Below, piece after piece: positions 49,883-60,388 of a DNA stretch of 64,000 nucleotides. The notes below the pieces were generated by a model that saw only the letters and a program-made list of their open reading frames with translations, ran no database searches and was not told the DNA's origin. Made by a program: the position numbers and the translations under genes. The DNA is from Torymus aiolomorphi (lineage: Eukaryota; Arthropoda; Insecta; Hymenoptera; Torymidae). The first letter of the stretch is position 1. Each line of letters starts with the position of its first letter. The DNA lies in NCBI GenBank assembly GCA_036365515.1, contig CM070876.1, positions 119,276,810 through 119,340,809 of the forward strand. The letters run 5' to 3'.

Positions 49883-51720
49883 TTACTTTTTATGTAACAG
49901 CTTAAAGATAGATTTGTATTCTCTACTGAGATTCTGTGTATCTTCTTTTTTGTTTATTGTATTTGGTGTACTGTTAATAAATAACATTTCAGAAATAAGT
50001 CTTTTATTATAGTTATTTTCAATATCTCTAATTGTTACTGCTTCAAAATCAAATTCATGATTATATTCATTTTTATGTATATTGACAACCAACTCATCAT
50101 TACTATTCTTGCGATGTTCGGCAATTCGTTTATTTAGGGCACGTTTTGTCTCGCCTATGTACCGTGCATTGCAATCTTTACAAGGGAACTCATAAACCAC
50201 ATTCGTTTGCTCGAGTTTGTTGGTTTTATCTTTGCCAAGAACAACTAGTTTTGAGAATTTATTAACTATATTTGGGATCGTTACAATATTGTATTTCCGT
50301 AAAAATTTTGAACAATTGTTGTAAAATTTTGAATAAAATGGAAGTGATAATTTAATGTTGTGTCGGTTAGTATTTACAGGACTGTTTCTTTTATTTTGAA
50401 AACGAATTTTAAATAGTCTAGATCTTATATGTTTGTCAATAAACTCTGGTGGATATGAGTTCTCTTTAAGTATATTTTTAACCCGCAATATATTTCTATT
50501 ATGAAAACGTTTATCTGATAAAAGTATAGCTCTATCAATCAAGTTAAAAACTATATTCTTTTTTAATGATATCGGGTGGTTGCTGTAGTAGTTTAAAGTT
50601 CTATTAGATGACATCGATTTTGAATACCAGTCAGTGATAATATTACCATCCTGTTTAATGAGAGACACGTCCAAAAAGTTAATATTGTTATTAATTTCAA
50701 TTTCATAAGTAAACTTAAGGTTGGGATCAAAATTGTTAAAACATTGATTCAATACATGAATATCGTCTTTTTTGATAAATACAAATCGAATCATAAACAT
50801 ATCGAAAATAGAACATAGGTATTATGTTGAATTCTGTTTTTAGTTTCTTCCAACAAGCAATTTCTAAATCTTCCATGACTAGATCAGCAAAAAACGGAGA
50901 GATTGGAGAACCCATAGGTGTCCCAAAAATTTGTTGGTAATATTTGTTATTAAAAGTAAAAAATACATTTTCAAATAAAAATTTGGTACAGGAAATAATA
51001 TCACCGAACGGTATTTTACAATTGTTGAGAATATACTGCGCTCGTTTTTCCAAACTCTGGATAACAAGGTCTACAGAGATATTTGTAAAAAGTGAAACCA
51101 CATCTAAAGATATCAGTATGTAGTTATCTGGAATTTTTTATATTCGTAATTTTATTAATTAGATCAAAACTGTTATCTATGTGTGATTTAGGAAGAGGGA
51201 AACATGTTTTGAGGTTTTCATAAATTATTTTTGCTAAGAAATGTGTAGGGCTGTTCACAGTTGAAATTATCGGTCTAAAGGATAGTTTTGGTTTATGGAT
51301 TTTTGGTAATCCATAACATTTAGCAAGAGATGTGTTTGTCTGCGTAAGTTGTATATTATGATATTTTTGTTTTAGAAAGTTGTTATCATTCAGATTTTTC
51401 AGAATCCTATAGACATTATTTTGTAATGTATTTAACGGTTTTCTTTTTATTTCTCTGTACACCTTATTATCATTCAATAAACTATTCATTTTTTCCATAT
51501 AGTCAGATTTCTCTAAGCACACGGTAACATTGCCTTTATCAGATTGTGTAAAGAATATATTTTTGTTATCGTTAATAAATTTTTGAGCGGTTTTGATTTT
51601 CTTAAGTAAAGATAAGTCACTATTTTTCGTTGGTTGTTTACAATTATTTTGAAACTTTATAGCTTTCACTATATCTTGTCTAATTTTATTTTTGTCATCG
51701 GTATTGAAACGGGATAACAT
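49883..51720 (-). pseudogene. Penelope RT/GIY-YIG polyprotein, left copy, broken
   Basis: The enzyme combines target-primed reverse transcription with a GIY-YIG nuclease. The frame is open from 51,720 to 51,124 (QSDKGNVTVCLEKSDYMEKM, then CYGLPKIHKPKLSFRPIIS). An extra A in a run near 51,130 shifts it, and it resumes at 51,101 (FGTPMGSPISPFFADLVMED). The catalytic box reads YVYD instead of YVDD, and a nearby indel shifts the frame again to 50,800-49,883. The C-terminus keeps NVVYEFPCKDCNARYIGET, the GIY-YIG signature with its CX2C. The N-terminal ~150 or more residues usual for the family are absent. Two frameshifts and the lost catalytic Asp make it inactive. Confidence 0.9.
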
Positions 51721-52790
51721 TTGAAACGGGAGGCCTGGGGAAATCTTTTGTAATTCCGCGAACCGAACCCTAGAACACGGTGCCGTCGAGTGCTACTTCT
51801 ACGCCGAGCACTCGGGGTTGATGTTCTCTGGATCCCTGTTTACAAATGTCGAGTTCACGATTGAACTCGACTTTTCCGTGTGCCGGAAAGGGTTAATACT
51901 CGCGCTAGCTAGACGCGAGGCGCGGCCACTCAGAATGATCGTCGTCTCGGTTCGACGATCCCGCGGAGGCGGCGGTATCCGGGAGAAGGTTAGGTGAAGG
52001 TTAATAAATAACGAGTGGTCTTGGTTACATTCAAAACTATAACAAGATCTATTCTCAGTTATACTATACAAAATACGCGTCGCGTTGCGTGTTGACAAGA
52101 AGGCGGGAGATCCGCCGCTCGGCGCGGGCGGATCGAGGTGATTGTTTTTCGCTGGGCCGGCAATCAAGACACCGGCCGCTCGCCGCTGCGAGCCGAAAAT
52201 ACAAATCAATCGCTGGCGGAAAATAGGCGAAGAGTCTTACCGGGAGGGGAGTGCACTCCCCTCGTCGCTCGCTCACGAATCCGCTCCTGCGTCAGGCCTT
52301 ATCCTCCGGTCGACTTCGGAGTGTTCAGGCCGAGTCCTAACGTCCAGCGTTCACCTACAGACGCTTCGGACCCCAGGAGTGGCTCGGATTGCTCACGTGC
52401 GCTGCTCTTCGTGGTCGGTACGTGTACGGGCGCTGCTCTGCACCGGCGAGGACGCACGATACCGTTTTCTTTGCGGACGATCAAATTAACTCGCGTACGC
52501 GCGGTTTGACAGCCCGAGAGAATCTGATTCAAAAAGAATCGGGCGCGACTTAGCAACGGTCAAAGTCGCGCCTGCCCCGCGCGTAGCTAACGCGAATACA
52601 TCGTCCGAGCGATGTCAATACTCGCTCGAGATATACGAATTCGCGGGAACGAGAGCCTAACGGGTTCGATAGAATACGGAGGACCGAGATACTTATCTTC
52701 TCCGTATTTTATCTTGGAACCTCGTTATACGCCTCTCCCAGACGTTGCGTAGCGGAAGAGAAGCAACTCGATACTGAGGCTCTCGTTCGA
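51721..52790. other. GC-rich segment inside the Transib-like element
   Basis: CpG-rich DNA downstream (in minus sense) of the Gag-like gene, possibly its remaining untranslated or LTR sequence. Open frames here show no recognisable domain. Confidence 0.4.
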
Positions 52791-52797
52791 TTCGAGT

Positions 52798-54739
52798 TTA
52801 TGTCGTCATCAGCGGCAGAGACGACAGTTCCGGATACGCGCGGATCAGCTCGTGCACTAATCGGCTGATCAAACGATCCACATCGAGGGATCGTCCCGCG
52901 CACGCACACGGTGGGTCGCTCATCACCGTAATTCCGCTGAATTCCAACGGCGGTCGGGACCAGTCCCATGACGATTGATGGACCGGAGACGGTTGGCACT
53001 TCTGGCGCTGGGGCTCCGGTCGACAACTGCCGTCATTCCTCCTAGGTTGACTTGGCAGGTCGTCTTGCCTTCTTCTTGTCTCACTCTTCGGGCCCTTTTT
53101 CCGCTCCGGGCAGGCCCAGTGAAGATGCGTTGGTGACTTACACGTCCAACACAATTTTCTGGTTGGACTCGGTGGTGGGGAGTTATATGCTCCGAGCGCG
53201 TTCCTCGATCTTGACGAGCGGTATACTCGACTATCCAACCCCTGCTGGATATACCGCTGTTTGGGACGTCGAGAGGCTACCGTCGTCCAAGGATTCGAAC
53301 CTGTTCCTTGATTCGAACCCAGTCCACTCGAGGGTTTTCTGCCTTTATCTCTTTCAGATAACTTTGGAGATCGTTGCGTGGCCGCTGCATACGCCTCTTT
53401 TTTTTCCTGTAGAGCTGGACTGTTGAGGACTTCGGGACGACTTCTTGCTGTCTTTAGTCCCTAGGTCCGATCGAGGTTGCTTGGCATGGCGCTTAGTTGC
53501 ACCTGCGACTCGTTTCTTGTTAGGCACAGCGGAATTGTGAAGCGACGACATTTGCGCGCGTAGCTGGCGCAGCTCGTCGTGCAGTCGCCTTACCTCTTCG
53601 CTTAGGCGCCTAACTTTCTCCTCCTCCAATTTACGCGTCTGATTACATTCGCACTCGCAATGACGCTCGCCTTCTGCTTGCGTCGATACGTCGCGAAATT
53701 GCGAAGTAATCAGCGTTCTGTCCACCGGTTGTGTCGTCACCAGACTATTAATCTCTTCCTCGTTGCTCCTTGGAAGGCTTGTCTGCTCTTCGTCTTCAGG
53801 AGTCTGGGAATGAGTAATACAGCCGTCCGATGCCGATGTATTCCATAAACGGGCCATATCGGACGCTTCGGACCGGGGGAAGCTTGGAAAATCTCCCTTC
53901 CCCCAGGCTGCATTTGCTCCGTCGTCGTGAGCTTGGGAGTATTCAGCACAGCCGTTCGGTGCCCTCAGGCGGTCTGTATACGCCAAGCGACGTGAAGTTT
54001 CAGACTTCTCGAACAGGGGGAAGCTTGGAGAATCTCCCCTCCCCCAGGCTGTGCTTACTCCGACGTCGATTTCGTGGATGGAAGCTGAAGATGATGGCGA
54101 TGGTGCGGTTGCTGCACAGCTGTCCGAAATCCATGTGCGGTCTGCATTCCCCGAGTGACTCGCGTTCTCGGATTCTTCGGACTGGAAGGAGATCGGGGAA
54201 TCTCCCCTCCCCCAAGCTGTGCTGCACCTTAGGTGCACCTGGACTTCACCCGGTCCTCCCGCTGGAGATAAAGTGCTCCGTGGTGACGTAAGAGCCTCGT
54301 GTCTTACGTCTGGAGGACTACCTGCTCTATGTTCCATATTCTGGTAGACGTATCTCCGTATGGAACTCAGCAAGTTGTTGTCTACTGCTTTATTCGACAT
54401 CAGTTGCTGAAACAGGCTGTGGGTCAAGGGGTCGGCGATTCGGTTCACTTCTGGAGCGCCGCTTGCATTGAGGGTCGTCGTGTTGACGAACTTATTCCTC
54501 CAATCGAGCCTCCTTGTGAACTGCTCGTAAGCACTTCCACTTATTTCTTGTGTGAAGTGGGCTGGGTTGTAACTTCCCATTAGCCACTGAGCGATTCGCT
54601 TAGATTCCCCCTCGACTTGTCCGGTGGTCCTTAAATCTAGAGCTCTATTTGCTTCTATTACAGCTTCAAAGCTCAGCTCTAGATTTTTGCGCCAATGCTC
54701 CATCCTTTCGGCTAGTTCTTCTGGGGTCGATGATTCCAT
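52798..54739 (-). pseudogene. Gag-like retroelement protein with coiled coil and zinc knuckle
   Basis: Read on the minus strand from ATG 54,739 (MESSTPEELAERMEHWRKNL), a 461-codon frame contains three copies of a motif built on AWGRGDSP-SF (residues about 174, 230 and 277). Between them and the C-terminus are an acidic stretch, a coiled coil (KLEEEKVRRLSEEVRRLHDEL, about 378-397, continuing a few heptads) and a basic tail. The frame ends at 53,354. A second frame (53,238-52,798) holds a CX2CX4HX4C knuckle (CWTCKSPTHLHWACP; C30, C33, H38, C43), consistent with one Gag split by a frameshift. Zinc knuckles bind element RNA. No protease or reverse transcriptase follows. The retroelement class is uncertain: Ty3/gypsy Gag or a LINE ORF1-like protein. 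Confidence 0.6.
53820..54230 (-). repeat. Triplicated coding repeat of the Gag-like gene
   Basis: A phrase containing GGGGAAGCTTGGA-AATCTCCC-TCCCCCAGGC recurs near 53,876, 54,014 and, more diverged, 54,186. It encodes the repeated AWGRGDSP-SF motif. Spacing is about 140 and 170 bp. Confidence 0.8.
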
Positions 54740-55436
54740 CTTGCGAAGCTAGACCGACTGTATAAAATTGTGTGACGAATTGTGTGTATGCGCAACTAAC
54801 TGCTGAGATTCTCTCTCAAATTGGCCGTCTGTTACGCAAATTACAATGTTAGAATTCTAACTACCACACACAATTGTCCCAAGCTGCTCGAGAACGACGT
54901 ATCTCGATGCAGCTAGCTAGGAGAGAGCGTGGCTATTCCAAAAAAAATTCGCGACGATAACGATTTAAATAATTCCCGCAACCAAAAAAAAGGATGAAAG
55001 TATTCTCACTTTCGACCAGCTGCACGCACAGGCACGGTCAAACCAAAAAAATCGCGTGAAAATCGCTTTAAATCTCGCGTCAAAAAAGGAATTTAATTCT
55101 CGCCACATATGACGACGAAAACAACGATAATCGTCGTTTAAATGCTCTCGCCCTGGCTTTACAGCAGTTTAAAAGACTCGGGACAAGTATACACAATACT
55201 GCCCGAGCATAAACATAAACACCTACAAAAACAAGCAATCTGCTGTTTTGTGTTTATGTTTCTATGCGCGCCGCGAGTCTTCTTGTCTGTTTGTTTACGC
55301 CCGGCACCTCGACTTGGCGAGTTTAAATCACTGCGCCTATCAGCTGTAACGGCTTATGGCCACTGGCCGTCTGCTGATTAGTCCGGTGCAGTGATTTGCG
55401 CGCGGGCGAATTTAAACGAAACGCGATTTGAATAGG
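54740..55436. other. Upstream region of the Gag-like gene
   Basis: Probable 5' untranslated or LTR sequence on the minus strand. No recognised primer-binding site or open protein. It abuts the truncated right Penelope copy. Confidence 0.4.
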
Positions 55437-57268
55437 CCGGTTTCGAATGAAATTGATGACAAAAATAAAATTAGACAAGATATAGTGAAAGCTATAAAGT
55501 TTCAAAATAATTGTAAACAACCAACGAAAAATAGTGACTTATCTTTACTTAAGAAAATCAAAACCGCTCAAAAATTTATTAACGATAACAAAAATATATT
55601 CTTTACACAATCTGATAAAGGCAATGTTACCGTGTGCTTAGAGAAATCTGACTATATGGAAAAAATGAATAGTTTATTGAATGATAATAAGGTGTACAGA
55701 GAAATAAAAAGAAAACCGTTAAATACATTACAAAATAATGTCTATAGGATTCTGAAAAATCTGAATGATAACAACTTTCTAAAACAAAAATATCATAATA
55801 TACAACTTACGCAGACAAACACATCTCTTGCTAAATGTTATGGATTACCAAAAATCCATAAACCAAAACTATCCTTTAGACCGATAATTTCAACTGTGAA
55901 CAGCCCTACACATTTCTTAGCAAAAATAATTTATGAAAACCTCAAAACATGTTTCCCTCTTCCTAAATCACACATAGATAACAGTTTTGATCTAATTAAT
56001 AAAATTACGAATATAAAAATTCCAGATAACTACATACTGATATCTTTAGATGTGGTTTCACTTTTTACAAATATCTCTGTAGACCTTGTTATCCAGAGTT
56101 TGGAAAAACGAGCGCAGTATATTCTCAACAATTGTAAAATACCGTTCGGTGATATTATTTCCTGTACCAAATTTTTATTTGAAAATGTATTTTTTACTTT
56201 TAATAACAAATATTACCAACAAATTTTTGGGACACCTATGGGTTCTCCAATCTCTCCGTTTTTTGCTGATCTAGTCATGGAAGATTTAGAAATTGCTTGT
56301 TGGAAGAAACTAAAAACAGAATTCAACATAATACCTATGTTCTATTTTCGATATGTTGATGATTCGATTTGTTGTATCAAAAAAGACGATATTCATGTAT
56401 TGAATCAATGTTTTAACAATTTTGATCCCAACCTTAAGTTTACTTATGAAATTGAAATTAATAACAATATTAACTTTTTGGACGTGTCTCTCATTAAACA
56501 GGATGGTAATATTATCACTGACTGGTATTCAAAATCGATGTCATCTAATAGAACTTTAAACTACTACAGCAACCACCCGATATCATTAAAAAGAATATAG
56601 TTTTTAACTTGATTGATAGAGCTATACTTTTATCAGATAAACGTTTTCATAATAGAAATATATTGCGGGTTAAAAATATACTTAAAGAGAACTCATATCC
56701 ACCAGAGTTTATTGACAAACATATAAGATCTAGACTATTTAAAATTCGTTTTCAAAATAAAAGAAACAGTCCTGTAAATACTAACCGACACAACATTAAA
56801 TTATCACTTCCATTTTATTCAAAATTTTACAACAATTGTTCAAAATTTTTACGGAAATACAATATTGTAACGATCCCAAATATAGTTAATAAATTCTCAA
56901 AACTAGTTGTTCTTGGCAAAGATAAAACCAACAAACTCGAGCAAACGAATGTGGTTTATGAGTTCCCTTGTAAAGATTGCAATGCACGGTACATAGGCGA
57001 GACAAAACGTGCCCTAAATAAACGAATTGCCGAACATCGCAAGAATAGTAATGATGAGTTGGTTGTCAATATACATAAAAATGAATATAATCATGAATTT
57101 GATTTTGAAGCAGTAACAATTAGAGATATTGAAAATAACTATAATAAAAGACTTATTTCTGAAATGTTATTTATTAACAGTACACCAAATACAATAAACA
57201 AAAAAGAAGATACACAGAATCTCAGTAGAGAATACAAATCTATCTTTAAGCTGTTACATAAAAAGTAA
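55437..57268 (+). pseudogene. Penelope RT/GIY-YIG polyprotein, right copy, one frameshift
   Basis: Counting from the open frame at 55,428, the RT motifs are SLDVVSLFTNI (206-216), FGTPMGSPISP (267-277) and an intact YVDD (309-312). At about 56,598 one A is missing from a run, so the frame stops (SLKRI) and resumes at 56,609 (IDRAILLSDKRFHNRNIL). This second part ends with the GIY-YIG domain: NVVYEFPCKDC (114-124 of that frame), YIGET (128-132) and AEHR. The left copy is intact at this site but broken elsewhere, so the two copies decayed independently. The N-terminus is missing as in the left copy. Confidence 0.92.
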
Positions 57269-57509
57269 AGTATATTCTCGATCTAATTCAAAATTTGTTA
57301 TTGTTTACGTTTTGGTAGGAAGCCAATATATATATATATATAAGTCATGTTGCTATGTACTTTCACATTACTCGACGGATCGCTGTGCGATAACTTAGGT
57401 AATTCGTTTCGCATTTTTTTTTTTTTTTTTTTAAATTTTTTCAACCATTGTAAGTTAAGACTAGCGTGAGCTCATTCGGTTAATTATATTATTATATATT
57501 TTTTTTAAT

Positions 57510-57575
57510 AAAGCCTGAAGAGGTCGACAAACCCGTCGACGAAACGTTGCAACTACTTAACATCGTAGTCTATTT
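57510..57575 (+). ncRNA. Hammerhead-like ribozyme motif in the Penelope 3' region
   Basis: CCTGAAGAGGTCGAC is followed by AAACCC and GTCGACGAAACG. CUGAAGA (57,515-57,521) fits the hammerhead CUGANGA strand, GTCGAC/GTCGAC (57,523-57,528 and 57,535-57,540) forms stem II, and GAAAC (57,541) is the opposite strand. One G (57,522) is unpaired between core and stem, and stem III (GUUGCAAC) is short and self-complementary, as in dimer-dependent hammerheads. Penelope-like elements are known to carry hammerheads in their terminal repeats; cleavage here is untested. Confidence 0.72.
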
Positions 57576-57633
57576 TCTTTCCTGCTCCCAACGGATCTGG
57601 TCAGAATTGACCAAAACAACAATTTTTACATTT

Positions 57634-57716
57634 ATGGTTTAGGGTTTGTGTTTAGGGTTTATGGGTTTAGGGTTTATGGGTTTAGGGTTTATGGGTTTAG
57701 GGTTTATGGGTTTTGT
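57634..57716 (+). repeat. Short GGGTTTATGGGTTTA array
   Basis: About five units of the same 15-bp repeat as 48,960-49,488, on the same strand. Both arrays are followed by TAGGCTTG-like sequence (49,479 and 57,717), so they belong to one original array or to both shoulders of the Transib-like element. Confidence 0.9.
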
Positions 57717-57975
57717 AGGCTTGGCTTTGTTGGGTTTAAGATTTATGTATTTATGTTTATCATTTATCAAGTAATTTATGTCTTTAGTCTACATTGCCTG
57801 TATAAATATCGTTATAAGGTCCGTACCTAACCTCAAAATTTTTATGAATACAAAAACATGATTTTCGCAGTGAGAGGTTGTTCTGTAGTATCCTCTGAAT
57901 ACGTATACCAATTTTGGTGAAGTTTCGTTGAGAATTGAGTTGTCACAAGAATTTTGTCCATTTTTCCCCACTGTG

Positions 57976-58135
57976 CGTCGTGGTGTTAGTCAATAACCTT
58001 AGGGTCATTATTTCTTTAGTCACGCGTTTGTGTCCTGATCGTTTATAACAATATTTATATCTGTGTCACTACTGTTGTACAAAATCTTTATGAAATCCTC
58101 AAAAGGATCCCAGGATAAAATTATATATATATATG
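57976..58135 (+). mobile_element. Right part of core element E/F1
   Basis: After the duplicated CGTCG the sequence continues TGGTGTTAGTCAATAACC, the core TTATTTCTTTAGTCAC (58,008-58,023), then GCGTTTGTGTCCTGATCG and words ATCCTCAAAAGGATCC before a TA tract. The stretch 57,995-58,125 is matched in inverted orientation at 60,622-60,755 (element G). Confidence 0.85.
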
Positions 58136-58400
58136 TATATCTGTTCACCGCTATGTTTCAGGACATTTGCATGTGTTCAGGACTATACTGAATTAGGAAT
58201 ATGTTTACCGCTACCTTTCAGGACATTTTTGTATTATTCAAGACATTTAGGGTTTCTTTCACAACGTTTTTTTCCGCAAAATTTTTCCGAAATCAACGTA
58301 AAATACTGCGGAACTGAAAGGGGGCGCCGCAGGCGTCGTGGTGTTAGTCAACACCCTGAGGGATATTATTTCTTTAGTCACTTATATACTGTTTAACGTT
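58136..58400 (+). mobile_element. Core element F2 (uninterrupted paralogue of E/F1)
   Basis: Contains GCGCCGCAGGCGTCGTGGTG and TTAGTCAACACCCTGAGGG, followed by the core at 58,366-58,381. Words are TTTCAGGACATTT and its variants (58,156, 58,216). It preserves the empty target site of the Transib-like insertion. Confidence 0.85.
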
Positions 58401-58439
58401 TTATACCTACTTCTATTGCAGAAAACCTGTAGGTGTCCT

Positions 58440-58460
58440 GGAAGGTAGCGGTGTACTAAG

Positions 58461-58529
<69 letters not shown>

Positions 58530-58734
58530 GTACAGCGATAACAGAAGGAACATGATGTATATATAGATATAGAAACCCATGCAATTCTTGTTCTTTTTCT
58601 CTGTTCCTTTTTAAGTGTCCAAGCTCTTATACACATATGGGCCGTACATGAAAAAAGGAACAGATAAAAAGAACAAGAAATACATGGGTTTCTATATCTA
58701 TATATACGAGGAACAACGAAATACTGAAGGAACA

Positions 58735-58794
<60 letters not shown>

Positions 58795-58800
58795 TAACCC
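58440..58800. mobile_element. TA-bounded palindrome J without the core
   Basis: (TA)n tracts at 58,464-58,526 and 58,738-58,791 enclose a palindrome with GAAACCCATG, CAAGAAC and GGAACA words in both orientations (58,545-58,735). After the second tract CCCATGCTATTCTTGTTC recurs. Same architecture as the core elements, but the 16-bp core is missing. Confidence 0.7.
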
Positions 58801-59589
58801 ATGCTATTCTTGTTCATCTTATCATGTTCCTTTTTTCGTGTACGCCCCATATAAGTCTATGGGTATACCCTACAAGAAAATCGGAGAGGGTACGCATACG
58901 AGGTAAGAGTAAGAGTACGTGGTACAGTGTGGATTCACCCTGATCTCTTTCTCTCTCTATCTCTACACATGTCCGCGCAGAAGCCTTTCTACAGTAGGTT
59001 CAGTTCAATACTGCTGAGCTCCGTTGAATACATTGTGAATATATCTATATATGCTTTTGTGTATAGATATATTCACAATGTATTTCATGCAACTGGATAG
59101 CTAAACTGAATGTATACTGCAGAGAAGCTTCGCAGCATTCGTAGCAGTCATCCTTGAACGCTGTGATCGCCGTATTTATCGCCGTTGTATGCAGAGTATC
59201 GCTGTCATCTTCGTGGTTATGTTTACTACATCTAGGTGAGACCAGTACAGTCACACTTTCATGTATTTTTGCTTCTCTAGCTGTCTCATGCTTCTTCATT
59301 TTCTTAGTTGTGCTACGAAGGAGCTGTGTTCCCTGGGGAAAGCTGTTTCTTCCTTCTCTGCCAGTCATGATTACTTCTTCTTCCTGGATCTCTGCTATAA
59401 TGCACTTGATACCAGTTTGCTATCTTCTCAACTGGTCAATCGCATTCCAATATTCAATTGTTTGCGATTGTTACTTCAACCACTGTTTACTCTCCTTATG
59501 GTTGACTGGGTGGCTTCCGTCATTGGAGATGGCTTGGTCGACTTATCTGTATGTGCATTTCCAAGGATGACGCTATTGGCATAGAAATT
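58800..59589. other. Spacer without recognised gene
   Basis: Open frames on both strands (59,045-59,584) show no recognisable domain. The symmetric ATATATCTATATATGC/ATAGATATATTC at 59,035-59,075 is a short palindrome. Confidence 0.4.
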
Positions 59590-59752
59590 ATTGTATGATT
59601 CACTCTAAGTTTCCTCTTTCACTGTAAGAGTTATATAATAATAACTTTTACTTTTTTATTTAAAAAACTTGCAAATCATACATATTAAATAATAAATAAA
59701 AAAAATAATCAGAAAGACCTGCACATGTCAATACTTTTTAATACATCTGAAG

Positions 59753-59754
<2 letters not shown>

Positions 59755-59816
<62 letters not shown>

Positions 59817-60046
59817 CTGCAACGGTTCGTTCCGGGACGTTTACACTGTACATCGCTGTTATTTCCGGGACGCGCTGTTTTTTCCGGGACGTCCCGGAAA
59901 ATCTGTGTCTGCAACTGTTATTTCCGGGACGTGGTATTAGTCCCACACCCCAGGGATATTATTTCTTTAGTCACGCGCTTATATAGGGAACTCTGAAGAG
60001 ATAAACTATAGGACCCTGTAGATTACCAGAAATAACGTTTATAGGT

Positions 60047-60048
<2 letters not shown>
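59755..60048 (+). mobile_element. TA-flanked core element H
   Basis: The core is at 59,959-59,974, preceded by TTAGTCCCACACCCCAGGG and followed by GCGCTTATATAGGGAACTCTG. The word is TATTTCCGGGACG, repeated four times (59,858-59,935), with a central palindrome TCCGGGACGTCCCGGA. A GGTTCGTTCCGGGACG variant lies at 59,824. (TA)n tracts bound both sides. Confidence 0.88.
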
Positions 60049-60049
<1 letters not shown>

Positions 60050-60092
<43 letters not shown>

Positions 60093-60351
60093 CAAATGCA
60101 GCTTTTGAGGATCTATGTCAGCACGGATTCGATACTTTGAGGATTTTTCGGACTTTTGAGGACATCCTCAAAATTCCTTCGGTATGAAACGGTACTTTTG
60201 AGGATTTATATTAATACCTTCAACGCAGAGAGGGAGTTATTTCTTTAGTCAAGCATATACGAACTCTGGAGAAAAAACTATAGATCCTCAAAAGTACCGA
60301 TTTCCGAAATGTGTGTGTGTGTGTGTTTATATATATATATAATTATTGACA

Positions 60352-60384
<33 letters not shown>
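60050..60384 (+). mobile_element. TA-flanked core element I
   Basis: The core TTATTTCTTTAGTCAA is at 60,237-60,252, followed by GCATATACGAACTCTGGAG. Words are GTACTTTTGAGGATT (60,101, 60,141, 60,194) and inverted ATCCTCAAAAGTACCG (60,285). The (TA)n and (GT)n tracts follow at about 60,311-60,384. Confidence 0.85.

Positions 60385-60388
<4 letters not shown>

Larger units (their letters stand above)
49490..51720 (-). mobile_element. Penelope-like element, left copy (minus)
   Basis: Reverse transcriptase plus GIY-YIG endonuclease and a 3' region with a hammerhead-like motif. Nearly identical, inverted, to 55,437-57,632. The 5' part of the protein is missing at the same codon as in the right copy (DDKNKIRQ), next to different upstream sequence. 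Confidence 0.9.
55437..57632 (+). mobile_element. Penelope-like element, right copy (plus)
   Basis: Mirror image of the left copy. It begins at the same codon after unrelated sequence (only GTTTC is shared just before the join) and ends near TTTTTACATTT, next to the 15-bp array. The arms of about 2.2 kb enclose a 3.7-kb segment, so the pair forms a large palindrome. Confidence 0.9.
48730..57975. mobile_element. 9.2-kb Transib-like element carrying two Penelope copies
   Basis: The terminal inverted repeats begin CACAGTGGGAAAAAATGGAC (left) and CACAGTGGGGAAAAATGGAC (complement of right), followed by AAAATTCTTGTGACA; similarity extends about 50 bp. The 5-bp CGTCG is duplicated at 48,725-48,729 and 57,976-57,980. 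A paralogous uninterrupted sequence at 58,328-58,350 shows a single CGTCG. CACAGTG ends with 5-bp GC-rich duplications are hallmarks of Transib transposons, the RAG1-related superfamily. No Transib transposase is visible; the interior holds G-rich arrays, two inverted Penelope-like elements and a Gag-like gene. It is therefore non-autonomous as read. Confidence 0.82.

Noticed and set aside
48945..57716. Internal telomere
   Set aside because: The repeat is GGGTTTATGGGTTTA, not the insect TTAGG, and it lies within transposon termini. The TTTAGGG look alone is not evidence of a telomere.
59045..59584. Open frames of about 107-138 codons on both strands
   Set aside because: No recognisable domain or splice context, and similar lengths on opposite strands; left unassigned.
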